64,000 nucleotides of DNA from Planctomycetota bacterium (GCA_023954375.1 JAMLIC010000026.1:1-64000), one strand, 5' to 3'. Counted from the first letter of the stretch, positions 36,430 to 45,951 are shown. Notes: a model not told the origin generated them from the letters alone. Made by a program: numbers and translations.

Positions 36430-36546
36430 CTGCGATGAATGATGCGCTCGCGAGGGGGGCGCGATCGGCGCAAGTGCCCGGGCGACGGCGTGCGGCCCGT
36501 TCCGCGCCTCCCCATCGCTCGCTCTGGCGGGTCGAGCATGTGCAGC
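36430..36546 (+). repeat. dispersed repeat family 1, copy 1
   Basis: This copy begins CTGCGATGAATGATGCGCTC and ends near TCGAGCATGTGCAGCG. It matches copies at 53168-53270 and, inverted, 58012-58130, over about 105-118 bp. It sits in the 205-nt gap between the two M16 genes; the rest of that gap is a CTCTGCG-rich stretch without a gene. Confidence 0.8.
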
Positions 36547-36631
36547 GGAACGAAGAGTTCTCGAGCTCTCTGCGCTCTCTGCGCCTCCTCTGCGCCCTCC
36601 GCGTCGAATCGCAGGCCATCCAGGAGCCCCC

Positions 36632-37936
36632 GTGCGCGAGCTGACCGTCCGCACCAGCCAGCGCCTCGACGAGGCGCTGCACGAGGCCACGCTCGACGAC
36701 GGCCTGCCGGTCGTCGTCGTCCCGAAGCCCGGCTACCTCAAGTCGGTGGCGCTCCTCACCACCCGCTACGGAGCCGTCGACCAGGCCTTCCGCCTGGGCG
36801 GCGAGGTCCGCACGACGCCGGCCGGGATCGCGCACTTCCTCGAGCACAAGCTGTTCGAGGACCAGGCGGGCGACGTCTTCGACCAGTTCGCGCGCGTCGG
36901 CGCGGCGGCCAACGCCTACACGACGCACCACGAGACCGGCTACTACTTCGCCACGAGCGAGCGGTTCCCGGAGTGCCTGGACCTCCTGCTCGACTTCGTC
37001 ACCGACCCCTACTTCACCCAGGAGCAGATCGAGAAGGAGCGGCAGGTGATCGCCCAGGAGATCCGCATGTACCTGGACGACGCCGACGCCCGCGCCCACC
37101 AGAACCTGCTGCGGGGGCTCTACCACCGCCACCCGGTGCGCGAGGAGGTCCCGGGGACGCTCGAGTCGATCCAGGCGATCGACAAGCCGCTCCTCGAGCT
37201 GTGCCACGGCGCCTTCTACCGCCCCGAGGACATGCTCCTCGTCGTGGCGGGTGACCTCGCGCCCGCCGACGTCTTCGCCCAGCTCGAGGCCTCGGCGGCG
37301 CGGCGACGCGAGCGGCGCGGGGCGCCGCCGGCCGCGGGGGCGCCTGTGCGGCTGCCGGTGGAGGAGCCGGCGGCGGTCGTCGAGGCCCGCGTCGAGGAGC
37401 GCCAGCCGGTGGCCTCGCCGCGCGTGCTCGTCGGCTGGAAGGACGCGCCGGTCGAGGCCGGCCCCGACCTCCTGCGGCGCTCGCTCGTGCAGGGGCTGCT
37501 GCTCGAGCTGCTGTTCGGCCGGTCGACGGCGTTCTACGAGGCGCACTACGCGTCGGGGCTGATCGACGGCTCGTTCTCGCACGGCTGGATGGGCGGGCGC
37601 AGCGGCTACGCCTACTCGGTCGTCGGCGGCGAGACCCGTGACCCCGAGGCCTTCGTCGACGCGGTCCTCGCCCGGGCGCGCGAGGCGCGCGCGGGGGGCC
37701 TCGACGGCGACGACTTCGCGCGCATGCGCAACCGCGCCTACGGGAGCTTCGTGCGCAGCTGGAACTCGGTCGAGCAGGTCGTCAGCCAGGTGACCAGCGC
37801 GCGCCTCAACGGGTGGGACGTGCTGGCCTACGTCGAGGCGGTCGAGGCGGTGCGCCACGACGACCTCGCGGCGGGGCTCGACCTGCTCCTCGACGACGCC
37901 CGGCGGGTCGTGTCGGTCGTGCGGCCGCTCGGGTGA
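36632..37936 (+). CDS. M16-family zinc peptidase, catalytic subunit (YmfH-like)
   Basis: This 434-residue metallopeptidase has the inverted zinc motif HFLEH (about residue 67) and a downstream Glu in QEIRMYLDDADARAHQ, as in active M16 enzymes. The second lobe contains the usual FYEAHYASGLIDGSF strand block. It probably forms a heterodimer with the non-catalytic subunit encoded just upstream, like the YmfF/YmfH pair in Bacillus. No signal peptide is seen, so it acts in the cytoplasm or is exported otherwise. The GTG at 36632 is the first start after the inserted repeat. It overlaps the Nudix gene by GTGA. Confidence 0.9.
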   Translation: MRELTVRTSQRLDEALHEATLDDGLPVVVVPKPGYLKSVALLTTRYGAVDQAFRLGGEVRTTPAGIAHFLEHKLFEDQAGDVFDQFARVGAAANAYTTHHETGYYFATSERFPECLDLLLDFVTDPYFTQEQIEKERQVIAQEIRMYLDDADARAHQNLLRGLYHRHPVREEVPGTLESIQAIDKPLLELCHGAFYRPEDMLLVVAGDLAPADVFAQLEASAARRRERRGAPPAAGAPVRLPVEEPAAVVEARVEERQPVASPRVLVGWKDAPVEAGPDLLRRSLVQGLLLELLFGRSTAFYEAHYASGLIDGSFSHGWMGGRSGYAYSVVGGETRDPEAFVDAVLARAREARAGGLDGDDFARMRNRAYGSFVRSWNSVEQVVSQVTSARLNGWDVLAYVEAVEAVRHDDLAAGLDLLLDDARRVVSVVRPLG

Positions 37937-38445
37937 ACGCCTTCGAGGCGGGGCTGCGCAAGGTGATCCCGGCCGTCCTCGTCTACGTGCGCGCGGGCGA
38001 GCGGGTCCTCATGGTGCACAGGAACGCCCGGCCCGACGACCACCACGCCGGCAAGTGGAACGGCCTGGGCGGGAAGTGCGAGCCGGACGAGTCGTTCGTC
38101 GAGGCGGCGCGGCGCGAGGTGCGCGAGGAGTCCGGGCTCGACCTGCCGCTCGAGGCCTACCGGCCGCTCGGCGTGCTCCAGTTCCCGAACTTCAAGGCGA
38201 AGAAGCAGGAGGACTGGCTGTGCGTGGTCCTCGTCGCCGACGCGCCGGACGACGCCGCGACCCGCCCGCTCGCCGGCCCAGAGGGCGACCTGCACTGGGT
38301 GGCGGCGGACGACCTCCCGGCGCTGAACCTGTGGGCGGGCGACCGCGAGTTCGTCCCGTTCGTCGTGGCCCGGCGGCCGTTCGCCGGGACGATCTGGTAC
38401 GAGGGCGAGCAGGTCCGCCGCGCCCACGTCCTGCCGCTGGGGTGA
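37933..38445 (+). CDS. Nudix hydrolase (8-oxo-dGTP diphosphatase-like)
   Basis: This 170-residue Nudix protein hydrolyses a nucleoside diphosphate linked to another group. The Nudix box, from about residue 47, matches Gx5Ex7REUxEExGU (GKCEPDESFVEAARREV, then REESGL). Preceding WNGLGGK and following LGVLQFPNFKAKKQEDWLC resemble the MutT/MTH1-like group that cleans 8-oxo-dGTP. Its start GTG overlaps the peptidase stop (GTGA), placing it in the same operon. Substrate specificity is inferred by similarity only. Confidence 0.88.
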   Translation: MNAFEAGLRKVIPAVLVYVRAGERVLMVHRNARPDDHHAGKWNGLGGKCEPDESFVEAARREVREESGLDLPLEAYRPLGVLQFPNFKAKKQEDWLCVVLVADAPDDAATRPLAGPEGDLHWVAADDLPALNLWAGDREFVPFVVARRPFAGTIWYEGEQVRRAHVLPLG

Positions 38446-38474
38446 CGCCAGGTAGGATCCCGCCGGGGGGGAGC

Positions 38475-39203
38475 ATGCGCCCGATCTCGCTCGTCGTCGG
38501 CCTCGCGCTCGTCGCGGGCTGCGCGTCTCAGGAGCCCGTCGCCGAGGCGCCCGCGCCCTCGGCGGAGGCCGAGGCGCCCGTCGCCGCGCGGCCGGCCGCT
38601 CCCGCCATCGACGCGGCCGCCGAGGCCGAGGACCACTGCCGGCGCGGGATGGCCTGCCTCAACGACGGCCGGCCGGAGGAGGCCCTGGAGGCGTTCTCGC
38701 GCGCCGTCGAGCTCACGCCGGACGATCCGTTCCCCTGGGCCGCGCGCTCGCTCGCCCACAACCACCTGGGGCAGCGGCAGGCCGCCGTCGATGACCTGAC
38801 GGCGGCGGTCGAGCGCACGCGCGAGGAGGCGCTCGTCCTCGACCTGCTCGCCCTGCGCGGCGCGGTGCGCACGGAGCTGGGCGAGTGGGCCGGCGGCGTC
38901 GACGACCTCACGCGCTGCATCGACGGCGGCAAGGACGAGCTCGAGCTGCGGATCAGCCGGGGCCTGTGCCTCCTCGAGCTGGGCGAGCTGCCCCGGGCGA
39001 TGACCGACGCCGAGGCGGTCGTCAGGCACGCGCCCCCGGACGACGGCGCGCGCGGCCGGGGCCTCTGGCTGCGCGGGCTGATCCGCGAGCGCGCCGGGCA
39101 GCTCGAGCCCGCCCTGGCCGACCTGCAGGCGGCGATCGACGCCGGCCACACCGACTGCCAGGCCGACGTGGACCGCGTGCGGGAGGCGATCGGGCGCCAG
39201 TAG
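38475..39203 (+). CDS. TPR lipoprotein
   Basis: The N-terminus (MRPISLVVGLALVAGC) is a lipoprotein signal with Cys16 as the lipidation site, followed by an Ala/Pro/Glu linker of about 35 residues. Four TPRs cover about 50-235 (RRGMACLNDGRPEEALEAF; LRGAVRTELGEWAGGVDDL; LRGLIRERAGQLEPALADL). It is 242 residues and probably tethered to a membrane as a protein-interaction scaffold. GGGGGGAG precedes the ATG, and a TAGGAT hexamer 16 nt upstream may be its own -10. It would be processed by Lgt. Confidence 0.85.
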   Translation: MRPISLVVGLALVAGCASQEPVAEAPAPSAEAEAPVAARPAAPAIDAAAEAEDHCRRGMACLNDGRPEEALEAFSRAVELTPDDPFPWAARSLAHNHLGQRQAAVDDLTAAVERTREEALVLDLLALRGAVRTELGEWAGGVDDLTRCIDGGKDELELRISRGLCLLELGELPRAMTDAEAVVRHAPPDDGARGRGLWLRGLIRERAGQLEPALADLQAAIDAGHTDCQADVDRVREAIGRQ

Positions 39204-39209
39204 ACGGCC

Positions 39210-39398
39210 CTACTGGCCCACCGGGGCGTCGCCGGCGGCCTCGGCGTCGGAGGCGTCGCGCTGCGTCTCCTTCACGCGCTCGCGGTAGGCGTCCTCGCAG
39301 GCGCGGCTGCACAGGCGCACCGGCAGCCGCGGTGGTTCGATCACCACCCGCCGCTCGGTGAGCACCAGACAGACGACGCACCGGAACCCGCTCGACAC
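39210..39398 (-). CDS. small Cys-rich (zinc-ribbon-like) protein, 62 residues
   Basis: The short protein has FRCVVC near the N-terminus and LCSRACEDAYRERVKE about 22 residues later, i.e. CxxC...CxxxC, which could bind one zinc ion as in TRASH/FCS-type fingers. The C-terminus is acidic and disordered. The start is GTG 39398. It converges on the TPR lipoprotein (6 nt between stops). Its size and the paired cysteines support a real gene; the function is unknown. Confidence 0.5.
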   Translation of the reverse strand: MSSGFRCVVCLVLTERRVVIEPPRLPVRLCSRACEDAYRERVKETQRDASDAEAAGDAPVGQ

Positions 39399-39516
39399 CG
39401 CTGCCGCCCCGTTCTCCGCGCGGAGAACCCCGCGCCGCGAGGATCTACGCGCCGTAAGTCGCGCGCTCGCGGCGAACGCTCATCCGGGATGCAGAGGGCG
39501 TTCCGTCGTGTCGCGC

Positions 39517-40353
39517 TCAGTCCCCGAACAGATTCCGGACGACCGCGGCGGCGCCCTCCGTGGCGCTCGGGTCGCGCGTCCGCAGGACCGTGCTCGGAGC
39601 GTCGTCGGGCGGCGGCGGCTGCACGGCGGCGAGGTACTCCCGCATGGCCTGCACCCCGTCGGGGCGGGACGAGGTCAGGGCCGAGGCGCCCCGGGGGTCG
39701 CTCCGCACCTCGGCCTCGTAGCCGGACGGGAAGCGCACGTGCGCCCCGCCCGGGGTGGCCCACTCGATCGTCACGCCGCCGCCGGCGCCGCGCCGGATCG
39801 AGTCGAGCGCCTTGTCGACGGACTCCCGAAGGGGCCCGGACTCCAGCTGCGTGCTCAGGGCGAGCCCGCCGTCCTCGAGGCGGGCGAAGGTGGCGTCGGT
39901 CTGCTCCGCCACGGGGAGCACCTTCCAGCCGGCGTCGAGCAGCGCCCGGGCGCGCGCGGGGTCCTTCGCGCCGGGGCCCCGGACGAGGAGGACCTGGCCC
40001 CCGCGCAGCTCGCCGGCGACCGCGTCGGGTCCTTCGAGGGCCGCGGCGCTGGCCATGTACTCCTGGGCGGCGCGCGGCGAGTCGAAGCGCAGCCGCTCGA
40101 CCACGTCGTCGCCGGCCACGATCCTCAGCCCGTGGGCCAGCGGACCCTTGAGCGGGGCGCGCGCGACGTCGTTGCTCTTGACCACCTCCTCGACGGGTCG
40201 GGGGAGGGTGAAGCGCTGCGTCCGGGCCGACCCGCCGAGCTCCTGCCGGACCCCGTCGGCCCAGATGGTCTCGCGGCCGCTCAGCGGCTGCGCGCTCGCC
40301 GGCGCGGCGAGCGCCGCGAGGGCGAGCAGCGGTGTGATGATCTGTCCCCTCAT
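39517..40353 (-). CDS. exported protein of unknown function, 278 residues
   Basis: The signal peptide (MRGQIITPLLALAALAAPASA) is clear. The mature part alternates beta strands and helices (GLRIVAGDDVVERLRF; VEWA-type strand in GGVTIEWATPGG) and ends with an acidic Pro/Asp stretch and VVRNLFGD. No lipobox or membrane helix follows, so it is probably periplasmic or secreted. The ATG has GGAGAGG upstream. No family is recognised. The gap 39399-39516 downstream of its stop is empty. Confidence 0.65.
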   Translation of the reverse strand: MRGQIITPLLALAALAAPASAQPLSGRETIWADGVRQELGGSARTQRFTLPRPVEEVVKSNDVARAPLKGPLAHGLRIVAGDDVVERLRFDSPRAAQEYMASAAALEGPDAVAGELRGGQVLLVRGPGAKDPARARALLDAGWKVLPVAEQTDATFARLEDGGLALSTQLESGPLRESVDKALDSIRRGAGGGVTIEWATPGGAHVRFPSGYEAEVRSDPRGASALTSSRPDGVQAMREYLAAVQPPPPDDAPSTVLRTRDPSATEGAAAVVRNLFGD

Positions 40354-40493
40354 GGCGTCCTCTCCTTCCGGCCGGGTCGTGTAGCAGCCGGCGTGCCCGC
40401 GTAACTCCGCGCGCCGCGTGGGGTGGAGCGGTCCACTCCCGGACCGTCCCGCGCGCCGTGGACCGGCGACGGACCGCGTGTCAGCCTGGCCTC

Positions 40494-41663
40494 ATGGACG
40501 AGCAGGCGCGGCGCGCGGAGCGCGAGGCCGCCCGCGAGGGCGACGCCTCGGCGCGGGTCCGGCTGGCGCACGCGCAGCGTCGGTCCGGGCGCTGGGCCGA
40601 CGTCCTCGCCGCGACGGCCGGCCTCGAGCAGGCCGAGGCGCTGGCCGTGCGGGCCGAGGCGCTCCTGCGCACCGAGCAGGTCGAGGCGGCCGCGGTCGCC
40701 GCCGCCGCGGCGCGGGCGATCGACCCCGGCGCCGTCGGGGGCGACCTCGCCGAGGAGGTCGCCGCGACCCTCCTCGAGCGCGCCCGGGCCGGCGACCCCC
40801 TGGCGCGCCTCGTCGCGCTCGGCCACGCGGCCGCGCTCGGCGCCGCAGGCGCCCTCGAGCCGGCCAGCGACGACCGGTCGGCCCTCGTCCGCGCCCAGGC
40901 CGCGCGCCTGCCGGCGCTCGCGCCCGCCCTGCGCGACGACCCGTCGGCCCTCGTGCGCTCCGTCGCGCGCCGCGTGGCCGAGGGCGAGGGCGAGGTCGCC
41001 CGGCGCGCCGTCGCGACGCGCGGCGAGGACGAGGAGCCGCGCACGCGCCTCTTCTCCGCGCACGGGCCGGACTTCGACTTCGGCCCCTTCGTCGCGCTCC
41101 AGGCGTCGGGCGAGGCCCGCTTCGCCTGCTGCGACCTCGACCTGTTCCGTGAGGTCCACGCCGCGCTCGGCGGGGCCGCGCGGCGCCTGGGCTTCAGCCG
41201 CGTGGGCTACGGTCTGGCCGTGCCCGCCGGGGTGGCCTTCGACCCCGACGCGCTCGAGGCCGACGTCGCGCGCCTGAACGACGCCGGCGCCCTGCCCTTC
41301 CCCGTGCGCATGGTCGGGCAGCAGCCCTACGACCCGCTGGGCGACCTCGACCGCGTGGCGGTCGACGACGGGCTCCTGTGCGCCTGCTACGTCCACGACC
41401 TCACCTGGCACCCCGTGCGCCACTTCGGCGCGGCGCCCGACGCGCCGCTCTTCGCGCGGATCGCCGCCGCGCTCCGCCCCGGGCACCCGCCCGACCCGGC
41501 CGCGCTCGAGCCGCTCCTGCAGGAGGCGCGCGGGCGCTACACGCCGCTCGGGGCGCGGGCGCTGGCGCTGTTCGTCGAGGAGGAGGGCCACGGCAAGCGC
41601 GCCGCCCGCCGCGCCCGCTCGGCCGAGAAGGCGCCGCGCCGGCTGGGCGACGGCCGGGGGTGA
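40494..41663 (+). CDS. hypothetical protein with HEAT-like N-terminal half
   Basis: The ATG at 40494 gives 389 residues. About 1-175 are Ala/Arg-rich helical pairs of HEAT or TPR character (ALAVRAEALLRTEQVEAAAV; RSALVRAQAARLPALAPAL). The C-terminal half is globular, with FDFGPFVALQASGEARFACC, VGYGLAVPAGVAF and DGLLCACYVHDLTWHPVRHF, and no known motif. It appears soluble and cytoplasmic. It converges with the kinase/TPR gene (28 nt between stops). Function unknown. Confidence 0.6.
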   Translation: MDEQARRAEREAAREGDASARVRLAHAQRRSGRWADVLAATAGLEQAEALAVRAEALLRTEQVEAAAVAAAAARAIDPGAVGGDLAEEVAATLLERARAGDPLARLVALGHAAALGAAGALEPASDDRSALVRAQAARLPALAPALRDDPSALVRSVARRVAEGEGEVARRAVATRGEDEEPRTRLFSAHGPDFDFGPFVALQASGEARFACCDLDLFREVHAALGGAARRLGFSRVGYGLAVPAGVAFDPDALEADVARLNDAGALPFPVRMVGQQPYDPLGDLDRVAVDDGLLCACYVHDLTWHPVRHFGAAPDAPLFARIAAALRPGHPPDPAALEPLLQEARGRYTPLGARALALFVEEEGHGKRAARRARSAEKAPRRLGDGRG

Positions 41664-41691
41664 GTCGGGGCGGCGGGGACTCGCGATCGGG

Positions 41692-44508
41692 TCAGCGCCG
41701 GTCGACCTCACGACGCAGGACCCGCAGGAGGTCCTCGTCCTCGGCGGCCGCGAGCTCGAGCCCGCGGGCGACGTCGAGGTCGCCCCCGGCGTCGCCGCGG
41801 TCCCGCCGCGTCAGCCCGCGGATCGTGAGGGCCATGGCCTCCTCCGGGCGCCCCTCCAGCGCGGCCGCCACGTCCGTTAGCGCGCCGTCGAGGTCGCCCA
41901 GTCGCCGCCGCACGAGGGCCCGCAGCGCGCTCGCGCGCGCGGTGACGTCGAGCGAGTCGCTCGCGGCCGCCCGGTCGAGCTCGTCGAGCGCGCCGGGGAG
42001 GTGGTCGCGCTCCAGGAGGATGAGCGCGCGCGTGAGGTGGGCCGCGTGCCGCGAGGGGTCGAGCTCCAGGGCGCGCGCCGCGGCCGCGAGCGCCCCCTCG
42101 TCGTCACCGGCCCGCCGACGGAGCGAGGCGTGCTCGTGGTGCAGCTCCGCATCGCGGGGCGCCTCCTCCAGGGCGAGCAGCACGTCTCCGGTGGCGCCGG
42201 CGACGTCGCCCCGGACCGCGCGCAGGCGCGCGCGCGCCTTCAGCGCCGCGAGCAGCCGCGGGTCCCTCTCCAGGGCGCGGTCGAGGTCGGCGAGCGCCTC
42301 CGAGGGCTCGGCGACGTTCCGGCACGCGGCGCGGCTGAAATACGCCCGGGCCGGCTCCAGCGAGCCCACGGCCAGGGCGCGGTCGAAGTCCTCGACCGCG
42401 CGGCGCCAGTCCCCCGCCCTGCGCCGGAGCCCGGCGCGGAGCTCGAGGGCGGTCGCGTCCGCGGTGCGCGCGAGGCCCTGGTCGAGCGCCTCGAGCGCGC
42501 CCTCCAGGTCCATCGACTGGTAGCGGACGAACGCCAGCGCGCAGGCCGCCAGCGCGCAGTCCGGGTCGATGGCGAGCGCCCGCTCCACCAGCCCGCGCCC
42601 GCGGTCCGGATCGCCGAGGCGCGCCACGTGCAGGGCGAGCCTGGCCCAGCGCTCCGCGCGCTCCGGCTCGCGCCGGGCGGCCCGGTCGAGCTGCGCCAGC
42701 GCGTCGCGGGGCCGTCGGAGCGCCAGGTAGCACGTCGCCAGCGCGTCGAGCTCGTCGGGGTCCTGGCGCAGGCGCGCCGCGGCCTCGAGCTCCTCCCGGA
42801 CCGCCTCCCACGCGCCGAGGAGGCCGCGCACGCGGGCCCTGAGGGCCAGGTCGTCGCGCCCGGAGAGGGCCGCCGCCCGCTCCAGGTCGTCGAGCGCCCC
42901 CGGGTCGCCGTCCGCCGCCCGCGCGAGCGCCCGCGCGCGCCAGGCCGCCACGTCGCCCGGGGCGGCGTCCAAGGCGCGGTCGAGGTCCGCGCGCGCGAGG
43001 GCGAGGTGCCCGAGCCGGCGGCGCAGGTCGCCGCGGAGGCCGAGGCCCGGGGGCTCGTCGGGCGCCGCCCGCAGGGCCGCGTCGACGTCGTCGAGTGCCG
43101 CCGCCAGCGCCCCGGCGTCCGCGCGGACGAGCGCGCGCGCGAGCCGCGGCGCCGGGTCGTCGGGCGCCAGCTCGACGGCGCGCTCGGCGTCCTCGCGGGC
43201 CGCGGCGCGGCGGCCGAGGGCCAGGCGCGCCTCCGCGCGCAGGGCGAGGGCCGCCGGCAGGTCGGGGGCGCGCTCGAGCGCGTGCCCCGCGGCGTCCTCG
43301 GTCGCGCCGGGCTCGCCCGCGAGCAGACGGACCCGGCCGATCGTCACCCACGTCGTGGCGTCGCGCGGCAGCGCGGCCGCCGCCCGGTCCGCCTCGTCGC
43401 GCGCCGCCTGTCGCTGGCCGGCCAGCGCCATCGAGAGGGCGCGCGGGGCCAGCGCCGCGGGGTCGTCGGGGTCGGCCGCCAGGGCGCGCCCGTGCGTCAC
43501 CGCGCCGTCCTGATCACCACGCGGCCGCGGCGTGGGCGCCGTCCGCGCCGAGCGCTCCTGGCCGGGCGGCGTCCGGGCGGCGCACCAGGCCCGGCCAGCC
43601 ACCTGGCGGCTCCCAGCGCCGCCGCCCCCGCCGCCGCCCCGAGCAGCGCCCCCACCCGGGAGCGCGCGCCGCCGCGGCGGCGCGGCGCGCGGGCCCGCGA
43701 GCCACGCGTCGAGGGCGTCGGCCAGGGCGGCGGCCGAGGGGACCCTGTCCTCGCGCGGCTTGGCCAGGGCGCGCAGGCAGATCGCGTCGAGCGCCGGGTC
43801 GACGCCCTCGCGGCGGCCCGAGGGCGGCTCGACCTCGCGCGCCTCGACGGCGATCAGGGCCTCGGCGAACGAGTCGGCCTCGATCGGCGGCGCGCCGACG
43901 AGCGCCGCGTGCAGGAGCCCGCCGAGCCCGTAGACGTCCGTGCGCACGTCGGCCCGCTCGCCGCGCGCCTGCTCGGGGGCCCAGTAGCCCGGCGTGCCGA
44001 GGACGGTGCCCGTCGCGGTCAGGCGCGAGGCCTCGCCCGGCTCGAGGTCGCGCGCCAGGCCGAAGTCGACCAGCCGCGGCGCGCCCTCGCGCGTCACCAG
44101 GACGTTGTCGGGCTTGAGGTCGCGGTGCAGGACCCCCTCCTGGTGCGCGTGCTCGACCGCCCGCGCCAGCCCGCGGACGAGCTCGGCGGCGGCCGCCGGC
44201 GCCATGGGGCCCCGCGTGTCGAGGTGGCGCTGGAGCGACTCGCCCTGGACCAGCTCCATGGCCAGCCAGGGCCGCCCGCCCTCGACCCCGGTGTCGTAGG
44301 CCGACACGATCCCGGGGTGGCGCAGCCGGATCAGCGCGCGCGCCTCGCGGTCGAAGCGCAGCATGCGCCGCGCGCCGCCGTCGCCGTCGAGCATGACCTT
44401 GAGCGCCACCTCGCGGCCGTCGCGGGCGTCGACCGCGCGGAACACCACCCCGGCCCCGCCGCGGGCGATCTCGGCGCCCAGGACGTAGTGTCCCACCTGG
44501 CGGCTCAC
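41692..44508 (-). CDS. Ser/Thr protein kinase with C-terminal TPR array
   Basis: The GTG at 44508, with GGAGGG upstream, starts a 938-residue protein. The kinase domain (7-~265) is intact: ARGGAG loop, Lys37 in VALKV, HRDLKPDN (118-125), DFG (138-140) and APEQA. About 16 TPRs follow (LALRAEARLALGRRAAARED; LDALATCYLALRRPRDALAQ). Between them, about 43520-43690, the frame gives Gly/Arg/Pro junk, while another frame gives a membrane helix (VGALLGAAAGAAALGAARWL). Two compensating indels are likely, and the real protein probably spans the membrane once. It is divergent from the TolC-like gene. Confidence 0.83.
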   Translation of the reverse strand: MSRQVGHYVLGAEIARGGAGVVFRAVDARDGREVALKVMLDGDGGARRMLRFDREARALIRLRHPGIVSAYDTGVEGGRPWLAMELVQGESLQRHLDTRGPMAPAAAAELVRGLARAVEHAHQEGVLHRDLKPDNVLVTREGAPRLVDFGLARDLEPGEASRLTATGTVLGTPGYWAPEQARGERADVRTDVYGLGGLLHAALVGAPPIEADSFAEALIAVEAREVEPPSGRREGVDPALDAICLRALAKPREDRVPSAAALADALDAWLAGPRAAPPRRRALPGGGAARGGGGGGGAGSRQVAGRAWCAARTPPGQERSARTAPTPRPRGDQDGAVTHGRALAADPDDPAALAPRALSMALAGQRQAARDEADRAAAALPRDATTWVTIGRVRLLAGEPGATEDAAGHALERAPDLPAALALRAEARLALGRRAAAREDAERAVELAPDDPAPRLARALVRADAGALAAALDDVDAALRAAPDEPPGLGLRGDLRRRLGHLALARADLDRALDAAPGDVAAWRARALARAADGDPGALDDLERAAALSGRDDLALRARVRGLLGAWEAVREELEAAARLRQDPDELDALATCYLALRRPRDALAQLDRAARREPERAERWARLALHVARLGDPDRGRGLVERALAIDPDCALAACALAFVRYQSMDLEGALEALDQGLARTADATALELRAGLRRRAGDWRRAVEDFDRALAVGSLEPARAYFSRAACRNVAEPSEALADLDRALERDPRLLAALKARARLRAVRGDVAGATGDVLLALEEAPRDAELHHEHASLRRRAGDDEGALAAAARALELDPSRHAAHLTRALILLERDHLPGALDELDRAAASDSLDVTARASALRALVRRRLGDLDGALTDVAAALEGRPEEAMALTIRGLTRRDRGDAGGDLDVARGLELAAAEDEDLLRVLRREVDRR

Positions 44509-44588
44509 CGCGCCCTCCGTGCCGGCCGGATCGTAGCCGGCCGCGCGCGCGGGCGCAGCCCTGGAGGGCCCCTCGCAGGTGCCTTGGG

Positions 44589-44594
44589 TACACT
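44589..44594 (+). promoter_or_regulatory. TANNNT -10 element (TACACT)
   Basis: TACACT ends 7 nt before the GTG at 44602, with no Shine-Dalgarno sequence, matching the leaderless pattern seen before other genes here. Confidence 0.35.
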
Positions 44595-44601
44595 CGCCTC
44601 C

Positions 44602-45945
44602 GTGCACCCACGCCCGCGCGCCCGCGTGATGCTGGCGGCCCTCCTCCCGCTCCTGACGACCGCGACGACCGGCTGCGCCGCCCACGAGCCGGAGGTCGTC
44701 GACCCGGCGGAGGTCTTGCGCGCGCTCGAGGCGGTCCGCATCGATCGCCTCGCCCTGCCGCGCCCCGTCGCGGTGGTCGACGGGCTGTCGGTCGACGAGG
44801 CCGTGGCGCTCGCCGCCCGCCACAACCCCGGGCTGCACGCGCGCCGGGCCTGGCTGCCGGTCGCCCGGGTCGGCCGCACGATCGCCGGCCTGTGGCCCGA
44901 CCCCGAGCTCGAGTGGATCGCGAACAACGTGATCGCCGACCTCGCCACCCACCGGCGCTCGAGCACCAACAGCTACCTGGCCGGGTTCCAGCTCATGTTC
45001 CCGCTCCCCCGCCCGGGCGAGCTGGACGCGCGCGTCGCCGTGGCGACGGCGCGGCTCGCGCGCGAGGCGGCCCAGGCGCGCGCCGCGGAGGCCGACCTGG
45101 CGCGCGACGTCCGCCTGGCCTACACGGCGCTCTTGCAGGCGGAGGCCGAGCTGGAGCTCGCGCTGGCGCAGGTGGCGCTCTCGGAGCGCGTGCGCGCGCA
45201 GACCGCCGAGCGCCGCGCGCTCGGCCAGGCGACCGACCTCGAGGTGGGCCTGGCCGAGCTCCCCCTGCGGCTCGCGCGGGCCGACGTGCCGCGCCTCGAG
45301 GGCGAGGCCGAGGCGGCGCGGCTGGCGCTCAACGCGCTCCTCGGCCTCCCGCCGCGCGAGCGCTGGCGGGCGACGACGACGCTGGCGGCGCTGGCGTCGG
45401 CGACGCCGCCCCCCCTGCCCGGCCCCCTCGTCGAGGCGGCGCTCGCCCGCCGCCCCGACCTCGAGGCGGCGCGCTGGGCGCACCGCGAGGCGGACGCCGA
45501 GGTCGCGCTCGAGCTCGCGCTCCGCTGGCCGCGCGTCGGGGTCGGGACGGGGATCACGATCGAGCTCCCGGTCTTCAGCCGCTTCAACCGCTGGGGGGTC
45601 GAGCGCGCGCGGCTGGCGCGCGCCGCGGCGCGCGAGGGGCTGGTGGAGGCGGTGCACGCCCTCCGCGCCGACGTGCACGAGGCGCTCGCCCTCGCGCACG
45701 CGGCCCACCGCACGGCCGAGGTCCACGCCCGGGCCCTCGAGGAGGGCGCCGACGAGGTCCTCCGCGCGGCCGAGGCGGCGCAGGCCGCGGGGCAGGTCCC
45801 GGTGATCGAGGTGCTCGCGGCCCGGGCCGAGGCCCTCTCCGCCCGGCGGCGCGCCCTCGCGGCGCGCGCCGACTGGGCCGCCGCCGCCGTGCGCCTCGAC
45901 GCGGCCACGGGCGCGCTGGCGCCGCCGGCCCTGCCGGTGGAGTGA
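44602..45945 (+). CDS. TolC-like outer membrane efflux lipoprotein
   Basis: This 447-residue protein of the outer membrane factor family forms trimeric export ducts for RND or other pumps. The N-terminus is a lipoprotein signal (LAALLPLLTTATTGC) as in CusC-like members. The body has the repeated long amphipathic helices of the family (LDARVAVATARLAREAAQAR; ALALAHAAHRTAEVHARALE) with GITIELPVFSRFNRWGVERA marking the second strand/helix transition. The start is GTG 44602; ATG 44629 is an alternative. No inner-membrane pump or adaptor gene adjoins it, so its substrate is unknown. Confidence 0.85.
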   Translation: MHPRPRARVMLAALLPLLTTATTGCAAHEPEVVDPAEVLRALEAVRIDRLALPRPVAVVDGLSVDEAVALAARHNPGLHARRAWLPVARVGRTIAGLWPDPELEWIANNVIADLATHRRSSTNSYLAGFQLMFPLPRPGELDARVAVATARLAREAAQARAAEADLARDVRLAYTALLQAEAELELALAQVALSERVRAQTAERRALGQATDLEVGLAELPLRLARADVPRLEGEAEAARLALNALLGLPPRERWRATTTLAALASATPPPLPGPLVEAALARRPDLEAARWAHREADAEVALELALRWPRVGVGTGITIELPVFSRFNRWGVERARLARAAAREGLVEAVHALRADVHEALALAHAAHRTAEVHARALEEGADEVLRAAEAAQAAGQVPVIEVLAARAEALSARRRALAARADWAAAAVRLDAATGALAPPALPVE

Positions 45946-45951
45946 GGGCGG

